From: Salinibacterium sp.
GTDB lineage: Bacteria > Actinomycetota > Actinomycetes > Actinomycetales > Microbacteriaceae
Assembly: GCA_025351795.1 (NCBI GenBank)
Contig: JANXVG010000052.1
Coordinates: 58,790 to 122,789, forward strand
Length of the DNA stretch: 64,000 nucleotides
Direction of reading: 5' to 3'
A program made the position numbers and the translations under genes. Below the pieces are notes generated by a model. It had not been told where the DNA came from. It did not search any database and saw only the letters and a program-made list of their open reading frames with translations. Every line of letters begins with the position of its first letter. Position 1 is the first letter of the stretch. Positions 43,469 to 52,612 of this stretch are shown here, piece by piece.

Positions 43469-44401
43469 CTACCGCAGCGTGGCGGCGGTGGTGGGGGCGA
43501 CAGCCGCCCCTCGGAACGACAGCAGTACGGCCGTCATCGCCGCGACAAGTACTCCCGCCAGCACCATATGGGTACCCACGAGCAGCCCAGGCAAGCCCAG
43601 TCTGGCCTGGGTGATTCCCACCGCGATTTGAACCACCTCAATGCCGAGTGCGGCCAGTTGCCACCGTCGCGGGAGTGCGAACACGATCGACAGCACGACG
43701 AGTGCCAGGGTCAGGGCAAACGTTGTATAGGCGGGCCAGCTGTGCACGTGTTGGAGTACCTCGGGGTTCAATCCGTTGCGCGGCGCGGGGCGGGCGGGGT
43801 CTGAGTTGTCGCCGGCGTGCGGCCCAGAACCTGTCGTCAGGATACCGAACACGACCGTCACCACGACCGCCAGCGACGTGACGTGACCAATCACGACGTA
43901 CCACGCCGGCACGACATACATGGAGCCACGCGGCCCGTTGTGAACCCGCCACACGAGGATCGTCGTCACGACGACAAGCGCGATCGATACGGCGAAATGT
44001 GCGCCAACCACATACGGGTTGAGACCGGTGAGCACGGTGACGCCACCGAGGACGGCTTGGAAGGGAATGCTGAGTCCCTGCACGAGCGTCAGGCGGAAGA
44101 GGTCGGGGCGTTGCTTCCGCAACCGCACTACCGCCAAGAACGCTGCAATCGTGATGAGCGCAAGAACGAAGCCGAGCGCCCGGTTACCGAACTCGATGAT
44201 GCCGTGGAGGCCCATCTCAGGAGTATTCACGAATGAGTCGGCCGTGCACTGGGGCCAGGTCGGGCACCCGAGGCCAGAGGCCGTAAGCCGCACGGCGCCG
44301 CCCGTTCCGATCAGCAGCACCTGGAACACGAGTGACAGCCAGGCCGTCGCGCGGACGACGCGGTTCACCGTCGTTGGCAGCCAGTGTCTGGTGGCTTTCA
44401 C
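43469..44401 (-). CDS. ctaA: Heme A synthase (CtaA/COX15)
   Basis: The 310-residue membrane protein oxidises heme O to heme A for cytochrome aa3. Eight hydrophobic segments are visible. Histidines that can ligate heme appear in HGIIEFGNR, VGAHFAVS, VLQHVHSW and VGTHMVLAG. The first extracytoplasmic loop has a Cys pair (GLGCPTWPQC) as in other actinobacterial and Bacillus CtaA. GTG at 44401 with AGGAGGA at 44408-44414 decides the start. It converges with ctaB and diverges from sufB. Confidence 0.94.
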   Translation of the reverse strand: MKATRHWLPTTVNRVVRATAWLSLVFQVLLIGTGGAVRLTASGLGCPTWPQCTADSFVNTPEMGLHGIIEFGNRALGFVLALITIAAFLAVVRLRKQRPDLFRLTLVQGLSIPFQAVLGGVTVLTGLNPYVVGAHFAVSIALVVVTTILVWRVHNGPRGSMYVVPAWYVVIGHVTSLAVVVTVVFGILTTGSGPHAGDNSDPARPAPRNGLNPEVLQHVHSWPAYTTFALTLALVVLSIVFALPRRWQLAALGIEVVQIAVGITQARLGLPGLLVGTHMVLAGVLVAAMTAVLLSFRGAAVAPTTAATLR

Positions 44402-44613
44402 AGCGCATCCTCCTGTATTTCGGTGCACATCCCTGTAGAATCAATATATTCAGGAACACAGTTCACGCCGGAATGTGGCTCGCAGGCGCGCCATCCATCC
44501 GTATCCTGCTTCAGTCTAGGCAAGCTCCGACGGTGTCGAATCACCACCGAGAGTGCGTGCCACAGATTCGATTCGGCTTGCGCTCAGTGCGAGGGAATAC
44601 CGGTCTAACCACC

Positions 44614-44619
44614 TAGGTT
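44614..44619 (+). promoter_or_regulatory. Candidate -10 for the suf operon
   Basis: TAGGTT ends six bases before a GTG at 44626. A transcript starting there would either be leaderless at that GTG or have an 18-base leader carrying AAAGAGG for the ATG at 44644. The rest of the 242-base ctaA-sufB gap shows no gene. Confidence 0.45.
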
Positions 44620-44643
44620 GACACTGTGAGGAAAGAGGTAACT

Positions 44644-46062
44644 ATGTCTGACGTGCTGATCAACCGACCAGAACTTGACACCCTCGGGCAGTACGAGTTT
44701 GGCTGGTCCGACTCAGATGCTGCGGGAGCCTCTGCGAGACGCGGCATCAACGAAGAGGTCGTTGCTGACATCTCGAAACTCAAAAACGAGCCTGAATCCA
44801 TGCTCAAGCTGCGGCTCAAGGGGCTCAAGCTGTTCGGCATGAAGCCCATGCCCACGTGGGGAGCCGATCTTTCCGGCATCGACTTCGACAATATCAAGTA
44901 CTTCGTGCGGTCCACTGAGAAGCAGGCCCAGAGCTGGGAAGACCTTCCAGACGACATCAAGAACACCTACGAGAAGCTCGGAATCCCCGAGGCAGAGCGC
45001 AAGCGACTCGTGTCGGGCGTCGCGGCCCAGTATGAATCTGAAGTCGTGTACCACACCATCAATGCCGAACTCGAAGCCCAAGGTGTGATTTTCATGGACA
45101 CCGATACGGCGCTCAAAGAACACCCTGAGTTCTTCGCTGAGTACTTCGGAACGGTCATCCCGGCCGGTGACAACAAGTTCGCCGCCCTGAACACCGCTGT
45201 GTGGTCGGGTGGATCGTTTGTGTACGTACCCCCCGGTGTTCACGTCGAGATTCCGCTTCAGGCGTACTTCCGTATCAACACCGAGAACATGGGGCAGTTC
45301 GAGCGCACGTTGATCATTGCCGACGAGGGCTCGTATGTGCACTACATCGAGGGATGCACTGCGCCGATCTATAAGTCGGACTCGCTACATTCCGCCGTGG
45401 TCGAGATTATCGTGAAGAAGAACGCCCGCGTTCGGTATACGACTATCCAGAATTGGTCGAACAACGTCTACAACCTCGTCACGAAGCGCGCGATTGCGCA
45501 CGAGGGCGCGACGATGGAGTGGATTGACGGCAACATCGGCTCGAAGGTCACCATGAAGTACCCGTCGATCTACCTCGTGGGGGAGCACGCCAAGGGCGAG
45601 ACCCTCTCCGTGGCATTCGCCGGCCCCGGCCAGCACCAGGACGCCGGCGCGAAGATGATCCATATGGCGCCGTACACGACGTCATCCATCGTCTCCAAGT
45701 CGATTGCGCGGGGCGGCGGTCGAGCCGGATACCGCGGCGAGGTGCGCATCGACGAAAAGGCCCACCACGCCGCGAACACCGTGCGGTGTGACGCGCTGCT
45801 GGTCGACACGATCTCGCGTTCGGACACTTACCCGTCAATCGACATCCGGGTAGACGACGTGCAACTCGGCCACGAGGCCACCGTGTCACGCGTAAGCGCC
45901 GAACAGCTGTTCTATTTGCAGTCTCGAGGAATGCCGGAAGATGAAGCCATGGCCATGATCGTTCGCGGCTTCATCGAACCGATCGCCCGCGAGCTCCCGA
46001 TGGAATACGCGCTCGAACTCAACAAGCTCATCGAGATGAGCATGGAAGGCAGCGTGGGATGA
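44644..46062 (+). CDS. sufB: Fe-S cluster assembly protein SufB
   Basis: The 472-residue scaffold subunit of the SufBCD complex begins [21 protein letters not shown], as in related actinobacteria. The right-handed beta-helix core includes [14 protein letters not shown], the conserved region around the functional cysteine, and the C-terminal region matches SufD (QLFYLQSRG). ATG 44644 has AAAGAGG in front of it. Genes for SufD, a Rieske protein, SufC and a DUF59 factor follow on the same strand. Confidence 0.96.
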   Translation: MSDVLINRPELDTLGQYEFGWSDSDAAGASARRGINEEVVADISKLKNEPESMLKLRLKGLKLFGMKPMPTWGADLSGIDFDNIKYFVRSTEKQAQSWEDLPDDIKNTYEKLGIPEAERKRLVSGVAAQYESEVVYHTINAELEAQGVIFMDTDTALKEHPEFFAEYFGTVIPAGDNKFAALNTAVWSGGSFVYVPPGVHVEIPLQAYFRINTENMGQFERTLIIADEGSYVHYIEGCTAPIYKSDSLHSAVVEIIVKKNARVRYTTIQNWSNNVYNLVTKRAIAHEGATMEWIDGNIGSKVTMKYPSIYLVGEHAKGETLSVAFAGPGQHQDAGAKMIHMAPYTTSSIVSKSIARGGGRAGYRGEVRIDEKAHHAANTVRCDALLVDTISRSDTYPSIDIRVDDVQLGHEATVSRVSAEQLFYLQSRGMPEDEAMAMIVRGFIEPIARELPMEYALELNKLIEMSMEGSVG

Positions 46063-46097
46063 TTTTTCTCTTGTCGTCGAAAGGAACCGTCGGCTAG

Positions 46098-47300
46098 ATG
46101 TCCGCCGCAACAACGACCAACGCAGCTGACCGGCTCGGAATCAGGGCACACAGCGACGGTGGATGGGATGCGCCGAGCACGCGCACTACACCTGTTCAGA
46201 CGCGCTCCGATCGCTTCTCCTCTAACATCCATGATGATTTTGCGATCGTCGTCGGAACCGAACTGGAGTGGAAACTCACCCCCGTTGCTGCCGTGCGCCC
46301 GCTCATTGACGACGCACTCGACGGCTCGCCGTACGCCTATTTCGTGAACGGCTCTCCCGGGGTCGCCGTGGAGTGGGTCGATCGCAACGATGCACGTATC
46401 GGCACGGCTGGTACCGCCGAGGATCGGGCATCGGCTAACGCCTGGTCGAGCTTCGAGAAAGCTCTTGCAATCACTGTCTCGGGCGACGAGCCAGTGGAGC
46501 TCACGCTCAGTCGCTCCAGTTTCGGGCCATCGGCGCGCGGCGCTCACACACTGATCACAGCGAAAGCGAACAGTCGTGCGCACATTGTTCTGCAGAATGA
46601 CGGACAGGCCCTGCTCAGCGAAAACGTAGAAATCGTCGTCGAAGACGGTGCGCAGCTCACCGTCGTGTCTGTGCAGGAATGGGCGGATGACGCCATCCAC
46701 CTCGCGAGCCACTTCGCCACGGTCGGGCGCGACGCGCGCTTCACGCACGTGGTGGTGTCTCTGGGCGGCAGGGTGGTGCGCCTCAACCCATCCGTTCACC
46801 TGTCAGGTGATGGAGCAGACGGTGAGCTCTTCGGCCTGTATTTCGCCGATGCTGGTCAACATTTCGAGCAGCGTGTGTACCTGCATCATCAGGCCGCTCA
46901 CACGAAGGGTCGCGTCAACTACAAGGGTGCGCTGCAGGGCGTCGGTGCCCACACGGTCTGGGTGGGTGACGTGCTCATCGGCCGTGATGCCGCCGGCACG
47001 GACTCGTACGAGCAAAATCGCAACCTCGTTCTCAGCGAGGGCACACGCGCAGACTCCATCCCGAACCTCGAAATCGAGACGGGTGACATTCTCGGTGCTG
47101 GCCACGCGAGTGCGACGGGCCGTTTCGACGACGAACAACTGTTCTATTTGCAAGCACGCGGAATCAGCGAGGCCGAGGCGCGTCGTCTCGTCGTGCTCGG
47201 CTTCCTGTCTGAGATCGTTCAAAAAATTGGCCGGTCAGACCTCGAGGAACGTCTTCAACTGGCCATCGATGCGGAACTCGCGACCGGGACGTCGGCGTGA
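46098..47300 (+). CDS. sufD: Fe-S cluster assembly protein SufD
   Basis: The 400-residue SufB paralogue forms the SufBCD scaffold and has the same C-terminal beta-helix, with HTVWVGDVLIG and QLFYLQARGI. It lacks an ATPase motif, as expected. ATG at 46098 has a rather distant AAAGGAA. Its stop overlaps the GTG of the Rieske gene by four bases. Confidence 0.93.
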   Translation: MSAATTTNAADRLGIRAHSDGGWDAPSTRTTPVQTRSDRFSSNIHDDFAIVVGTELEWKLTPVAAVRPLIDDALDGSPYAYFVNGSPGVAVEWVDRNDARIGTAGTAEDRASANAWSSFEKALAITVSGDEPVELTLSRSSFGPSARGAHTLITAKANSRAHIVLQNDGQALLSENVEIVVEDGAQLTVVSVQEWADDAIHLASHFATVGRDARFTHVVVSLGGRVVRLNPSVHLSGDGADGELFGLYFADAGQHFEQRVYLHHQAAHTKGRVNYKGALQGVGAHTVWVGDVLIGRDAAGTDSYEQNRNLVLSEGTRADSIPNLEIETGDILGAGHASATGRFDDEQLFYLQARGISEAEARRLVVLGFLSEIVQKIGRSDLEERLQLAIDAELATGTSA

Positions 47301-47626
47301 GCGGCGCTGTGCGCGTGTGCGCGGTATCTGACGTCGGAGTGAGCGCCGCGCTGCGTGTGGTCATCGACGGCCTGCCGATCGCCGTCGTCAAGGACTCAGT
47401 TGGTGACATCCATGCCATCGGCGACACCTGCACGCATGGCGACATTTCGCTCTCCGAGGGGTTCGTCGAAGACGACACCCTCGAGTGCTGGGCTCACGGT
47501 TCCAAATTCTCGCTCGCCACCGGCAAACCACTCACCCTTCCGGCATACGAACCGGTCCCCGTCTACGCCGTGTCCGTCATCGGCGACGATGTCTTTATCG
47601 ATATCACCGTCACGCTCGCTGTCTAG
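47297..47626 (+). CDS. Rieske-type [2Fe-2S] ferredoxin in suf operon
   Basis: The 109-residue protein has the two Rieske ligand pairs: CTH in DTCTHGDISLSEG, and C..H in LECWAHGSKF. Such small bphA3-like Rieske proteins are often encoded between sufD and sufC in actinobacteria. An electron-supply role in cluster assembly is plausible but inferred. It is translationally coupled to sufD and 19 bases from sufC. Confidence 0.92.
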   Translation: MSGAVRVCAVSDVGVSAALRVVIDGLPIAVVKDSVGDIHAIGDTCTHGDISLSEGFVEDDTLECWAHGSKFSLATGKPLTLPAYEPVPVYAVSVIGDDVFIDITVTLAV

Positions 47627-47645
47627 CCACACCAAGGAACGAAAT

Positions 47646-48470
47646 ATGTCTGTACTTGAAGTCAAGAATCTCCATGTCAGCGTGGAGACCGAGCAGGGCA
47701 CCAAGCACATTCTCAAGGGTGTCGACTTGGTGATTCGGGAGGGCGAGATCCACGCGATCATGGGGCCGAACGGCTCGGGCAAATCTACCCTTGCGTATTC
47801 CATCGCCGGGCACCCGAAGTATCACATCGACAGCGGCTCGGTGACCCTCGACGGCATCGAGGTGCTGACCATGAGCGTCGATCAGCGTGCTCGCGCGGGT
47901 CTCTTCCTCGCTATGCAATACCCCGTCGAGATTCCTGGTGTGACTGTTACGAACTTTCTTCGCACGGCCAAGACCGCGATTGATGGCGTCGAGCCGTCGA
48001 TTCGGCAGTGGGTGTCTACCGTCAATAAGGCGATGGCCGATCTACGCATGGATAAGTCATTCGCCGCACGCAACGTCAATGAAGGATTTTCCGGCGGCGA
48101 GAAGAAGCGTCACGAGATTCTGCAACTCGAGCTACTCGAGCCAAAGTTCGCAATCCTCGACGAGACCGACTCTGGCCTCGACGTCGACGCGCTCAAGATC
48201 GTCGCTGAGGGCGTGAATCGCGCCAAGACGAACACCGGGCTTGGCATTCTGCTCATCACGCACTACACGCGCATCCTGCGCTACATCACGCCAGACTTCG
48301 TGCACGTCTTCGTGGACGGCCGGGTTGCAGAAGAGGGCGGCCCTGAACTCGCCGATCGTCTCGAGGACGAGGGCTACGACAGGTTTTTGACGACCGACAA
48401 CGTGACGACCGACAGTCAGGCGAACGAGCGCGTGACCAGCCAAGGTCCCTCCGAGACGAGCGTAGGCTAG
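47646..48470 (+). CDS. sufC: Fe-S cluster assembly ATPase SufC
   Basis: The 274-residue ABC ATPase has Walker A GPNGSGKST at residues 40-48, the SufC-type signature GFSGGEKKR and Walker B FAILDETDSGLD. It drives conformational change in SufBCD. The last 25 residues are a polar tail longer than in E. coli SufC. I place the start at ATG 47646 after AAGGAACG; the open frame before it overlaps the Rieske gene out of phase. Confidence 0.96.
   Translation: MSVLEVKNLHVSVETEQGTKHILKGVDLVIREGEIHAIMGPNGSGKSTLAYSIAGHPKYHIDSGSVTLDGIEVLTMSVDQRARAGLFLAMQYPVEIPGVTVTNFLRTAKTAIDGVEPSIRQWVSTVNKAMADLRMDKSFAARNVNEGFSGGEKKRHEILQLELLEPKFAILDETDSGLDVDALKIVAEGVNRAKTNTGLGILLITHYTRILRYITPDFVHVFVDGRVAEEGGPELADRLEDEGYDRFLTTDNVTTDSQANERVTSQGPSETSVG
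48463..48468 (+). promoter_or_regulatory. TAGGCT overlapping the sufC stop, possible internal promoter
   Basis: TAGGCT lies six bases before the ATG at 48475, the same spacing as the leaderless genes in this window, but AAGG also lies just before the ATG. It may be coincidental. Confidence 0.25.
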
Positions 48471-48474
48471 AAGG

Positions 48475-48804
48475 ATGGCTACTGCGCTCGCCCCCGCGCT
48501 CTTCGATCAGGTCGAGGAGGCACTGAAGGAGGTAATGGATCCCGAGCTTGGGGTCAACGTCGTCGACCTCGGGTTGATCTATGACCTCACGTGGGATGAC
48601 GAGAACGACGCGTTACTGATCAGTATGACGCTGACCTCCGCCGCCTGCCCGCTCACCGACGTTCTCGAAGAGCAGACCGCCCAGTCGCTCGACGGCGTCG
48701 TTGACGCGTTTCGCATCAACTGGGTGTGGATGCCACCGTGGGGTCCTGAGAAGATCACCGAGGACGGCCGCGACATGATGCGCGCCCTCGGCTTCTCGAT
48801 TTAG
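48475..48804 (+). CDS. DUF59/MIP18-like metal-sulfur cluster assembly factor (SufT-like)
   Basis: The 109-residue protein has DPELGVNVVDLGLIYDL at the N-terminus, the conserved Cys in TSAACPLTD and a C-terminal WMPPWGPEKI. This is the pattern of the DUF59 domain in PaaD, SufT and MIP18, which help mature Fe-S proteins. It lies four bases after sufC. sufS and sufU, often found between these genes, are absent here. It abuts bioY end to end. Confidence 0.93.
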   Translation: MATALAPALFDQVEEALKEVMDPELGVNVVDLGLIYDLTWDDENDALLISMTLTSAACPLTDVLEEQTAQSLDGVVDAFRINWVWMPPWGPEKITEDGRDMMRALGFSI

Positions 48805-49437
48805 TTACTCGGCGTGCTCTGCTTCAGTTGAGCGCCTGTCAGACCGTCTCACCGCGAACCAGGCGAGCGTGATGATGCCAGCACCAAGTGCCGCCTTGAT
48901 CAGTCCGCCAACGATAAACGGGTACAGACCGCCCATCAGCACCGAGTTGAGGTCATGGGGGTAACCCAAGTTACCCAGTGAAATCGCGAGCCACGGCAGA
49001 CCGAAGGCGAACGTCACAACCGAACCGGCGAGGAAGGCCGCAAACGCGCGCAGTAGTTTGCGATCCCACGTGCGCTGGGCGAGCCAGCCGGTCAGGATCG
49101 CCGAAAAAATGAATCCGATGATGTAGCCGCCGGTCGGGCCCGCGATGACTCCCCAGCCAGACGACGAACCGGTGAATACCGGCAGCCCGACGATGCCGAG
49201 TACCGCGTACAGAGCCATGGCGATTCCGCCACGCACCGCGCCAAGCGCGGTACCGACGAGCAGCACGGCGAGGGTTTGACCCGTGATCGGCACGGGCCAC
49301 ATCGGCACTTGCACTTGCGCAGCGATGGCGGTGAGCGCTGCGCCCGCCGCGACGAGCACGATATCCATCGCGATCGTGCGCGAGAACACGCGATCTGCGA
49401 TAGTGGGGCGGCCTACGGCCAGGCTTAGGGCGGTCAT
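48805..49437 (-). CDS. bioY: Biotin transporter BioY
   Basis: The 210-residue membrane protein is the S component of a biotin ECF transporter. The family stretch LGIVGLPVFTGSSSG and the following GPTGGYIIGF are clear, with about six hydrophobic segments. I chose ATG at 49437, preceded by TGAGGAG; the frame is open further upstream without support. No bioM or bioN is adjacent, so it works alone or with a shared energising module encoded elsewhere. Confidence 0.93.
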   Translation of the reverse strand: MTALSLAVGRPTIADRVFSRTIAMDIVLVAAGAALTAIAAQVQVPMWPVPITGQTLAVLLVGTALGAVRGGIAMALYAVLGIVGLPVFTGSSSGWGVIAGPTGGYIIGFIFSAILTGWLAQRTWDRKLLRAFAAFLAGSVVTFAFGLPWLAISLGNLGYPHDLNSVLMGGLYPFIVGGLIKAALGAGIITLAWFAVRRSDRRSTEAEHAE

Positions 49438-49547
49438 GTACGGCTCCTCATCGATGACACAGTGAATTCGGGACTGCAAAGTAGACTATCTGGCTGACCC
49501 CCCTTCACCGCGTTGTATGAACGCGCCCAAAGAACTGGACTGCGCCT

Positions 49548-51146
49548 GTGCTTTCTGTGCACAATCTCGAGCTGCGTGTTGGTGCACGCCTCTTGATGGA
49601 AGACGTGAGCTTCCGGGTTGACCGCGGCGACAAGATCGGACTCGTTGGGCGCAATGGCGCTGGAAAGACAACGCTCACCAAAACACTCGCGGGAGAGCTC
49701 ACTCCCGCCAGCGGCACGATCGACAGCACCGGGGAAATCGGCTATCTGCCGCAAGATCCGCGCTCGGGCAACCCGGAAGACCTCGCGCGTACGCGAATCC
49801 TCGACGCCCGTGGGCTCGGTCAGGTCGTCATCGACATGTCGAAGGCCACCATCGACATGGGGAGCGCGGATGTGGCTGTCAGCGAAGCCGCAATGGCCAA
49901 GTACGGTCGTCTTGAGGAGCGATTCACTTCCTTAGGCGGATACGCGGCAGAAGCTGAGGCCGCGTCCATCGCCTCCAACCTGGCTCTACCCGACCGCATT
50001 CTCGACCAGCAGCTTTCGACTCTCTCCGGCGGCCAGCGGCGCAGAATCGAGCTCGCGCGCATCCTCTTCTCCGGGGCAGACACGATGCTCCTGGATGAAC
50101 CGACAAACCACCTCGACGCAGACTCAGTGGTCTGGTTGCGCGATTTTCTCAAAAGTTTCTCGGGCGGCCTGATCGTGATCAGTCACGATTTGGAGATCGT
50201 CGAAGAGACCGTCAACAAGGTCTTTTACCTAGATGCCAACCGCCAGGTGATCGACGTGTACAACATGGGGTGGAAGAACTACCTCAAGCAACGCGAGTCA
50301 GACGAAGAGCGCCGCAAGAAGGAACGCGTGAACGCCGAGAAGAAGGCGACCGTGCTTGAAACCCAGGCCGCCAAGTTTGGAGCAAAGGCATCAAAGGCCG
50401 CTGCGGCACACCAGATGGTGGCGCGTGCCGAGAAACTGCGAGCGGGCCTCGATGACGCGCGCACGGTGGACCGCGTCGCCAAGCTGCGTTTTCCCGATCC
50501 TGCGCCCTGCGGACGCACCCCGCTACAGGCAAGCAATCTCAGCAAGAGTTACGGCTCGCTCGAAATCTTTACGGCCGTCGACCTCGCGATCGACCGCGGC
50601 TCGAAGGTCGTCGTGCTCGGCTTCAACGGTGCAGGCAAAACAACATTGCTGCGGATGCTCGCCGGAGTCGATAAGCCAGACACCGGCCAGATCGAACCCG
50701 GCCACGGCTTGCGTATCGGCTACTACGCGCAGGAGCACGAAACGATCGACGTGAAGCGCAGCGTTCTCGAGAACATGGTCTCGTCGTCACCGAACCTCAC
50801 AGAGACCGAGGCGAGGCGAGTGCTCGGCTCGTTCTTGTTCACCGGAGATGACGCCGTGAAGCCGGCCGGAGTGCTCTCGGGTGGCGAGAAGACCCGCCTC
50901 GCCCTGGCGATGATCGTGGTGAGTGGCGCGAACGTGCTGCTGCTCGACGAACCGACAAACAACCTCGACCCCGCGAGCCGGCTAGAGATTCTCGGAGCAC
51001 TCGCTGGCTACACCGGTGCCGTGGTGTTGGTGAGCCATGATGAGGGCGCCGTGGAAGCGCTCAATCCGGAGCGGGTACTGATTCTGCCCGACGGTGTCGA
51101 AGACCATTGGAACAAGGACTACGCCGAACTCGTGAGCCTGGCTTAG
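49548..51146 (+). CDS. ABC-F family ATP-binding protein
   Basis: The 532-residue soluble protein has two ABC ATPase domains: Walker A GRNGAGKTT at residues 34-42 with LSGGQRRR, and GFNGAGKTT with LSGGEKTR in the second half. A charged linker rich in Lys, Glu and Ala (about 240-320) joins them, and there are no membrane segments. ABC-F proteins act on the ribosome in translation quality control or antibiotic resistance; which one applies is not evident here. The start is GTG at 49548. The shared gap with bioY contains TAGACT at 49482-49487 as a possible -10. Confidence 0.93.
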   Translation: MLSVHNLELRVGARLLMEDVSFRVDRGDKIGLVGRNGAGKTTLTKTLAGELTPASGTIDSTGEIGYLPQDPRSGNPEDLARTRILDARGLGQVVIDMSKATIDMGSADVAVSEAAMAKYGRLEERFTSLGGYAAEAEAASIASNLALPDRILDQQLSTLSGGQRRRIELARILFSGADTMLLDEPTNHLDADSVVWLRDFLKSFSGGLIVISHDLEIVEETVNKVFYLDANRQVIDVYNMGWKNYLKQRESDEERRKKERVNAEKKATVLETQAAKFGAKASKAAAAHQMVARAEKLRAGLDDARTVDRVAKLRFPDPAPCGRTPLQASNLSKSYGSLEIFTAVDLAIDRGSKVVVLGFNGAGKTTLLRMLAGVDKPDTGQIEPGHGLRIGYYAQEHETIDVKRSVLENMVSSSPNLTETEARRVLGSFLFTGDDAVKPAGVLSGGEKTRLALAMIVVSGANVLLLDEPTNNLDPASRLEILGALAGYTGAVVLVSHDEGAVEALNPERVLILPDGVEDHWNKDYAELVSLA

Positions 51147-51988
51147 CCGCGCTCGTCAACGGCGGCGTCTTCAATCTCACTGTCGCTGCGCGGCCGGGCC
51201 GCTTCCTTCCTGAGCCGTTCGTTTGCACGGTCGCGCTCGTCGGGATCGTCGGCATTCAGTGCCCGAAATTCTTGTCGGGCCAGATAGCCGATGCCGACGA
51301 AACCGAGCACTGCGAAGAGGAACCACTGAAACGCGTATGACAGGTGCGGACCCTCGTCTGGCGCGGGTTTCACCGCGGCGAGCGGACGGATTGCCGGGGC
51401 GGGGCTTTCGCTCGAGAGAAGCCCGTATGCGGCCGTGTAGGTGGGGTGTGCGACACCTCTCGCGATACTACCGAGTGCGACACTCGCGATTTGCCCGGGT
51501 GGGGCTGTGCGGTCCACCAGGTCGGGCTCGCCCGCTGCGAGCCGCGCCACTACCGTGACGGGTCCGCGCGGTGCCGCTGGTACGACATCCGGCGCATCCT
51601 GCTTATTGCCGATGGGTACCCAGCCCCGGTCGACCACGAAGACCGTTCCGTCGTCATTCAGGAACGGCGTGAGAACGTCGAAGCCCGGATTGGCCCCATA
51701 TGACCGATTGCGCACGAGAAGCTGGTCGTCGAGCAAGTACGTTCCCACGAGCGTCACCGGTGTCCACTCGAGCTCGGCCCTGTACGCGCTCACACTCGGC
51801 AGAACGGATGCGACCGGTCGAGCTGCGAGGTCGTAGTTGTTCGCGACGTGAGCGGCCTGCGCCTGGGCACCCGCTCGGCGAGCCAATTGCCACCCGCCGA
51901 GAAGCGAACAGACGATCGCAAAGACGATCGTCAGGGCGGCGTAGCCGACCCAACGGCGAGTCGCCAGAAAGCTCCAGCCGGTCATCAC
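51143..51988 (-). CDS. SURF1-family cytochrome oxidase maturation protein
   Basis: The 281-residue protein has an N-terminal membrane helix (about 14-33), an extracytoplasmic domain with LLVRNRSYG and VFVVDRGWVP, and a second helix near residue 230 in SYAFQWFLFAVLGF. This is the SURF1 layout. SURF1 assists assembly of heme A-containing oxidases, consistent with ctaA and ctaB nearby. Its GTG start overlaps the stop of the 82-residue upstream gene. The C-terminal 40 residues are charged and probably disordered. Confidence 0.92.
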   Translation of the reverse strand: MMTGWSFLATRRWVGYAALTIVFAIVCSLLGGWQLARRAGAQAQAAHVANNYDLAARPVASVLPSVSAYRAELEWTPVTLVGTYLLDDQLLVRNRSYGANPGFDVLTPFLNDDGTVFVVDRGWVPIGNKQDAPDVVPAAPRGPVTVVARLAAGEPDLVDRTAPPGQIASVALGSIARGVAHPTYTAAYGLLSSESPAPAIRPLAAVKPAPDEGPHLSYAFQWFLFAVLGFVGIGYLARQEFRALNADDPDERDRANERLRKEAARPRSDSEIEDAAVDERG

Positions 51989-52233
51989 GGCACGACCGCG
52001 ATGTGCACATCGAGCGGCGTGACGACCACGGGAAAATTGTGCGTGGTGAGATAGTCGTGAAGAAAATCAACGTGGTCGCTGCACGCCAGCCAGATCTTCA
52101 CCCGATCCGCCGAGTGAATCTTGGGATTTCGCCAGTTGACGTTCCACGTTGCTGGTGACTCGCAGCCAGCACGCGAGCAGTACACACGCTCATCGCCGTT
52201 CTCGGCCGAACTGTTGTCGCCAGAACCGATCAC
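51985..52233 (-). CDS. Small conserved Cys/His protein of unknown function
   Basis: The 82-residue protein has Cys19, Cys24, Cys51 and His54 spaced like a zinc-binding site (CSRAGC then ACSDH), around the string WRNPKIHSADRVKIWLAC. I recognise it as a short protein common in actinobacteria next to SURF1, but not one with an established function. The label acetone carboxylase that I recall for such proteins is not supported by anything in the sequence. GTG at 52233 overlaps the DUF3099 stop by three bases, and its own stop overlaps SURF1, so the three are coupled. Confidence 0.75.
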   Translation of the reverse strand: MIGSGDNSSAENGDERVYCSRAGCESPATWNVNWRNPKIHSADRVKIWLACSDHVDFLHDYLTTHNFPVVVTPLDVHIAVVP

Positions 52234-52517
52234 GACTCGTCGTCGGTCTGAGCGACAGGCGGGCTGATAGCAGCACGCCCGCTGGGATTTATCACGGTGC
52301 CGCTCGTCGACGAACCGACATTGGCAATGACCACCGCAATATACGGAAGTACCACAGCGGCAAGTGCTGGCAGCACACGCCACCAACCGGGAACCACGAA
52401 AATTAGCCCGAAGCAGATGACCCGAACCACCATCGCAATCGTGTACTTGATCTCGCGGGAGCGTCGCTCAGAGTTTGGCGACTCAGGAAGCGAGGTAATC
52501 GACTGCTGGTTATTCAT
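52230..52517 (-). CDS. DUF3099-family membrane protein
   Basis: The 95-residue protein has a polar N-terminus containing ITSLPESP, then two membrane helices with the family string IRYTIAM-like segment, VRVICFGLIF, GWWRVLPALAAVVLPYIAVVIAN. It matches the DUF3099 pattern, whose function is unknown. ATG at 52517 is the likely start, although its ribosome binding site is weak. A GTG at 52571 is an alternative. Confidence 0.8.
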   Translation of the reverse strand: MNNQQSITSLPESPNSERRSREIKYTIAMVVRVICFGLIFVVPGWWRVLPALAAVVLPYIAVVIANVGSSTSGTVINPSGRAAISPPVAQTDDES

Positions 52518-52574
52518 GGCCTGGCCGTCGGAATCAGAGGATGCGCACAGGTCCGTATGACCCGGCGTCACTCA

Positions 52575-52580
52575 AGCCTA
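52575..52580 (-). promoter_or_regulatory. Candidate -10 for DUF3099-SURF1 operon
   Basis: The minus strand reads TAGGCT, giving a predicted start near 52568 and a leader of about 50 bases. It is back to back with the fabG hexamer 20 bases away. Confidence 0.45.
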
Positions 52581-52599
52581 CGTCTCCCGGCTGTGACTA

Positions 52600-52605
52600 T
52601 AGGCT
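52600..52605 (+). promoter_or_regulatory. Candidate -10 for leaderless fabG mRNA
   Basis: TAGGCT, seven bases, then ATG at 52613. No Shine-Dalgarno is present. Confidence 0.55.
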
Positions 52606-52612
52606 GGTGCGC

